64,000 nt of DNA. Origin: Ligustrum vulgare (taxonomy: Eukaryota > Streptophyta > Magnoliopsida > Lamiales > Oleaceae). Under the pieces are notes generated by a model. The model ran no database searches and was not told the DNA's origin. It worked only from the letters and a program-made list of their open reading frames with translations. Of this stretch, positions 61,730 through 64,000 are shown piece after piece. The position numbers were made by a program, and so were the translations under genes. The number at the start of each line of letters is the position of its first letter. Within the stretch, counting starts at the first letter, position 1. The stretch spans positions 29,401,362-29,465,361 of the forward strand of contig OY743170.1 in NCBI GenBank assembly GCA_963555705.1. Direction: 5' to 3'.

Positions 61730-62220
61730 CTCTCTCCCCAAACTCTCCTTCCTCCTTCGACAGCAAAAATCCCCAAACCTCTCTTCCTTCGTTTTTTTTC
61801 AAAAAAACCACAACATCTTGATCGATCACCGGAAAGCTCCGGCATAAGGCGGTCAGACCATACTGACCGATGGAGATGCCACTGACTCCGATGACGATGA
61901 AGAATCCTTAAGAAGTTGCTTCGCTTATGTCACCGCTGCTGTTAAACTGAGAGGACCCACCGCCGTCACAACTTTCCAGCGGCTGAAAAAGTCTCTTTGG
62001 ACTCCATTATTGAGAGCCCAGTAGAGAGTGACGCAGTTTCTTCTGGGCACGACACCGCAAATTTTTTTCGACGGCTTAAAGAGTCTATTTGGGTAAGTTT
62101 TGGCTTCGGGTTTTCAGTTTTTTTTTTTTTTATTCTTATGGAATTGAGGTCGGGTAATCTTCCATCTCTGCAGTTGAACTCCAGGTCGAACCATCACTTA
62201 GACACTACTTCACGAAGGAA
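61730..62220 (+). other. Putative 5' UTR and first exon(s) of an unrecognised gene
   Basis: A pyrimidine-rich CTCTCAGTCTCTCTCTCC leader (about 61720) is followed by protein-like sequence. One frame reads TDGDATDSDDDEESLRSCFA then YVTAAVKLRGPTAVTTFQRL (about 61866-61990). A second frame reads LDSIIESPVESDAVSSGHDT then ANFFRRLKESIW (61997-62092), ending at a good GTAAGT donor. The two overlap with a frame change near 61990, so the exon is either frameshifted or joined by splicing I cannot see. I do not recognise the family. Confidence 0.4.
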
Positions 62221-63708
62221 GCAGTGGGGGTGAAAACAAGAAAATCGCATGACCTATGTTGCAAAAAAGCCATCACCACCGCCTGCAGTTGTAGTGAGGT
62301 TAGTCGATGGGATTCAAGCTCTTGGTGCTGTAGTTGTAGTGAGGTTAGTCGATTCTCATTGAATAGTGTAGAATAATGTGGAGTACTTTATTTTCTTCCT
62401 TTGTCTGATGGAATAAATACCGTACTTTCTCCCTGCAAATAAATATCTGCATTTGAATGAAGAAAATATGGGCTATTAATTGGTGAATTATAAGATTATT
62501 TTAGGATATTGCTCTGGTGCTTATAAAATCATAGAATTCCTCTTTTCCCAAATGTATTATGCAGGTGAGAGACCTTGGGTGTGGTTTCAATCCACATAAT
62601 TGCTTAGATTTCAGAATGTAGCCACATTAGTTGAACAGAACTTCCAAATTTTAAATTTCTTGCATTTGAGTCTTGCAAAGTTGAATGTATGAGCAGAGCT
62701 GAGTCTTTCTTTGTGGCATCGCAGAATTTCCAATCCCTTTACTTATCTTATGATCTCGGGTTTGTCAATCTCATGGGAGGTCATGTAATGTTATTCAAAT
62801 CACTTCGATTTCTTCCCTCAGACACGTTTCCTATCTGCATTTCACAATTTTTTTCCTACACAATTGAAAAATGCAGAAATTTTTTTTTTCCCCTTACATT
62901 TGATGAAACGCATTGAAGGTACAGAAGTTTGTTGTTCCATATTATCTTAAATCTAAGATATTTTTAAGTTAAAATCCTTATATTTGCACATTTTTGCTCA
63001 TCGTTTTGAGTTTGTGGCAGCAAGATGGCACCAGTCATTTAAATGCTTGTGGTCTTGTGGAGGATGAAGAGAGTTTTTGCAGGCCGACTAGGCTCTTGGG
63101 GAGTTACTAGCAGCAGGGGTTTGAGGTGGTTTATGACTTTGAGAAGAAACTGGCCATGGGATATGGGTTTTCCCCAATCAAATCGGTACATGAATATTTT
63201 TTACTTATTTAAATTTCCATTGTAAAGTGTTGATAAATACTAGGGGATAATGAAACTGTAAATTTTTGTCAATAATAATATAAATTTTTGTTTGATCTGT
63301 TGCATTAACTTATTCGACCAATTTTAAAATATGGGATGATTGATCCACTATTATCCCCCATGGTTGAGCATAACTAATAGCATGTATCTAGGGGTCATGC
63401 TCAAAGCTTGCTATAGCAATTGGCTAAGCTGCAATTAGAAGGTCAGTTAAAGAACTAAGACTTTGTATTCCTCAAAGGAAACACTGTCTCGCATTGAAGG
63501 GATTTCATTTGGAAAATGAAACGTTAAAAGTTTACTAATTTGGTCCCATTGCACGTAATAGTGTTGATACATGTGGTGTACAAAATTCCATTTATCTGAG
63601 ATTAGTTGCTGGTGTCCTTATTTGGTGGCCTTTTGAGTAACAATTTTCCTATTATTTTGTATGGATGAATGTTCAATATGAGTGACACTTATTTCTTAAT
63701 GATGTTAG
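62221..63708. other. Mostly non-coding, intron-like DNA
   Basis: AT-rich, with short GT..AG-compatible islands. GTAGTTGTAGTGAGGTTAGTCGA occurs twice (about 62285-62310 and 62331-62352). A denser stretch at 63005-63185 might be an exon but matches nothing I know. Confidence 0.4.
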
Positions 63709-63868
63709 GTTGTGTTAAATTGGGGTGGTCAATATGCAATTGCCAAACCAGAGGGTGTGGGACTTGGTGGATGAATTTGCTTACCAGTTCCAGTCATTCT
63801 GCCAGTACTGTGCCAAGATAAAGAGCAAGATAGAGCATGAGACTACTCTCCTGAGGCAGTATGTTCAG
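63709..63868 (+). pseudogene. eIF3 subunit L-like exon, frameshifted, partial gene
   Basis: After a TTAG acceptor the exon encodes VVNMQLPNQRVWDLVDEFAY then QFQSFCQYCAKIKSKIE, ending LLRQYVQ at a GT donor. It closely resembles translation initiation factor eIF3 subunit L, which helps 40S recruitment. The exon is 160 nt, one base longer than in-frame coding would need: the first four codons (VVLN) are out of frame with GVVNMQLPN because of an extra T near 63722. An ATG at 63734 could still open the downstream frame. Arg-to-Cys (QYCAK) and Trp-to-Arg (NQRVWD) changes at conserved places also suggest a decaying copy. The upstream exon ending WDNYCALFQ was not found. The gene may continue past the window. 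Confidence 0.7.
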
Positions 63869-64000
63869 GTATTGCCCTAATATGGATTCTCCTAATATGG
63901 ATTCTTTCTCGACTCACATGATTCTTGATTTTTCTCTTTGGACTTTGGGGTGCTTGGATTCGATCGATGACTTATTTCTCATATGGGTTATTGGTTATGT

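Overview
The window looks like nuclear DNA of a flowering plant, most likely a eudicot. It is AT-rich, has one kinase gene with plant-type introns, and is otherwise dominated by LTR retrotransposons, MULE/hAT-like elements, a SINE and decayed pol fragments. I cannot name the species. The only apparently intact host gene is a minus-strand NIMA-related kinase of the plant NEK5 type (10877-15905). Its 13 coding exons have GT..AG borders and sum to 2076 nt, which gives an unbroken 691-residue frame.

Layout. 1-6600: a decayed minus-strand DUF1985-Ulp1 protease gene of the kind carried by plant Mutator-like elements, interrupted at about 3.7-5.06 kb by an LTR-retrotransposon remnant. 8262-9885: a 1.6-kb foldback element with a 9-bp target duplication, near-palindromic along its whole length. 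10.9-16.0 kb: NEK5 with a small MITE in an intron. 16.3-17.1 kb: a tRNA-type SINE (11-bp duplication) and a hAT-like remnant. 17.1-24.2 kb: gene-poor DNA with a MITE, short duplications and two gypsy pol ends facing each other. 24181-26572: a solo LTR with a 5-bp duplication (ATTCA).

28081-53251 is a four-element nest. A minus-strand Ty1/copia element (LTRs of about 172 bp, duplication TAAAT) was split by a plus-strand Athila-type Ty3/gypsy element (about 29484-48619, tRNA-Asp primer site). That element was split in its gag-pro region by a minus-strand, gag-protease-only relative (32730-40434, duplication GTTCT, LTRs differing at about 10 of 1499 positions). Its 3' LTR was hit by a separate solo LTR (46938-48283, duplication AATGT). 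Removing each insertion restores the continuity of the layer below.

53.3-55.2 kb is low-complexity DNA built on GTCACA/TGTGAC words in inverted arms. 55314-61229 is a plus-strand Ty1/copia element (LTRs 453 bp, duplication AAGGT, tRNA-iMet primer site) that has lost protease and the integrase core and carries unusual leader repeats. The right edge (61.5-64 kb) has gene-like DNA and a frameshifted exon of eIF3 subunit L.

No operon-like or clearly new protein system is visible. The most unusual signals are structural: the 1.6-kb concentric palindrome; arrays of short hairpins whose arms change together (50.6-52.8 kb and 25.57-25.79 kb); and a 12-bp palindrome, TTACGGCCGTAA, repeated about 23 times in one recently moved element.
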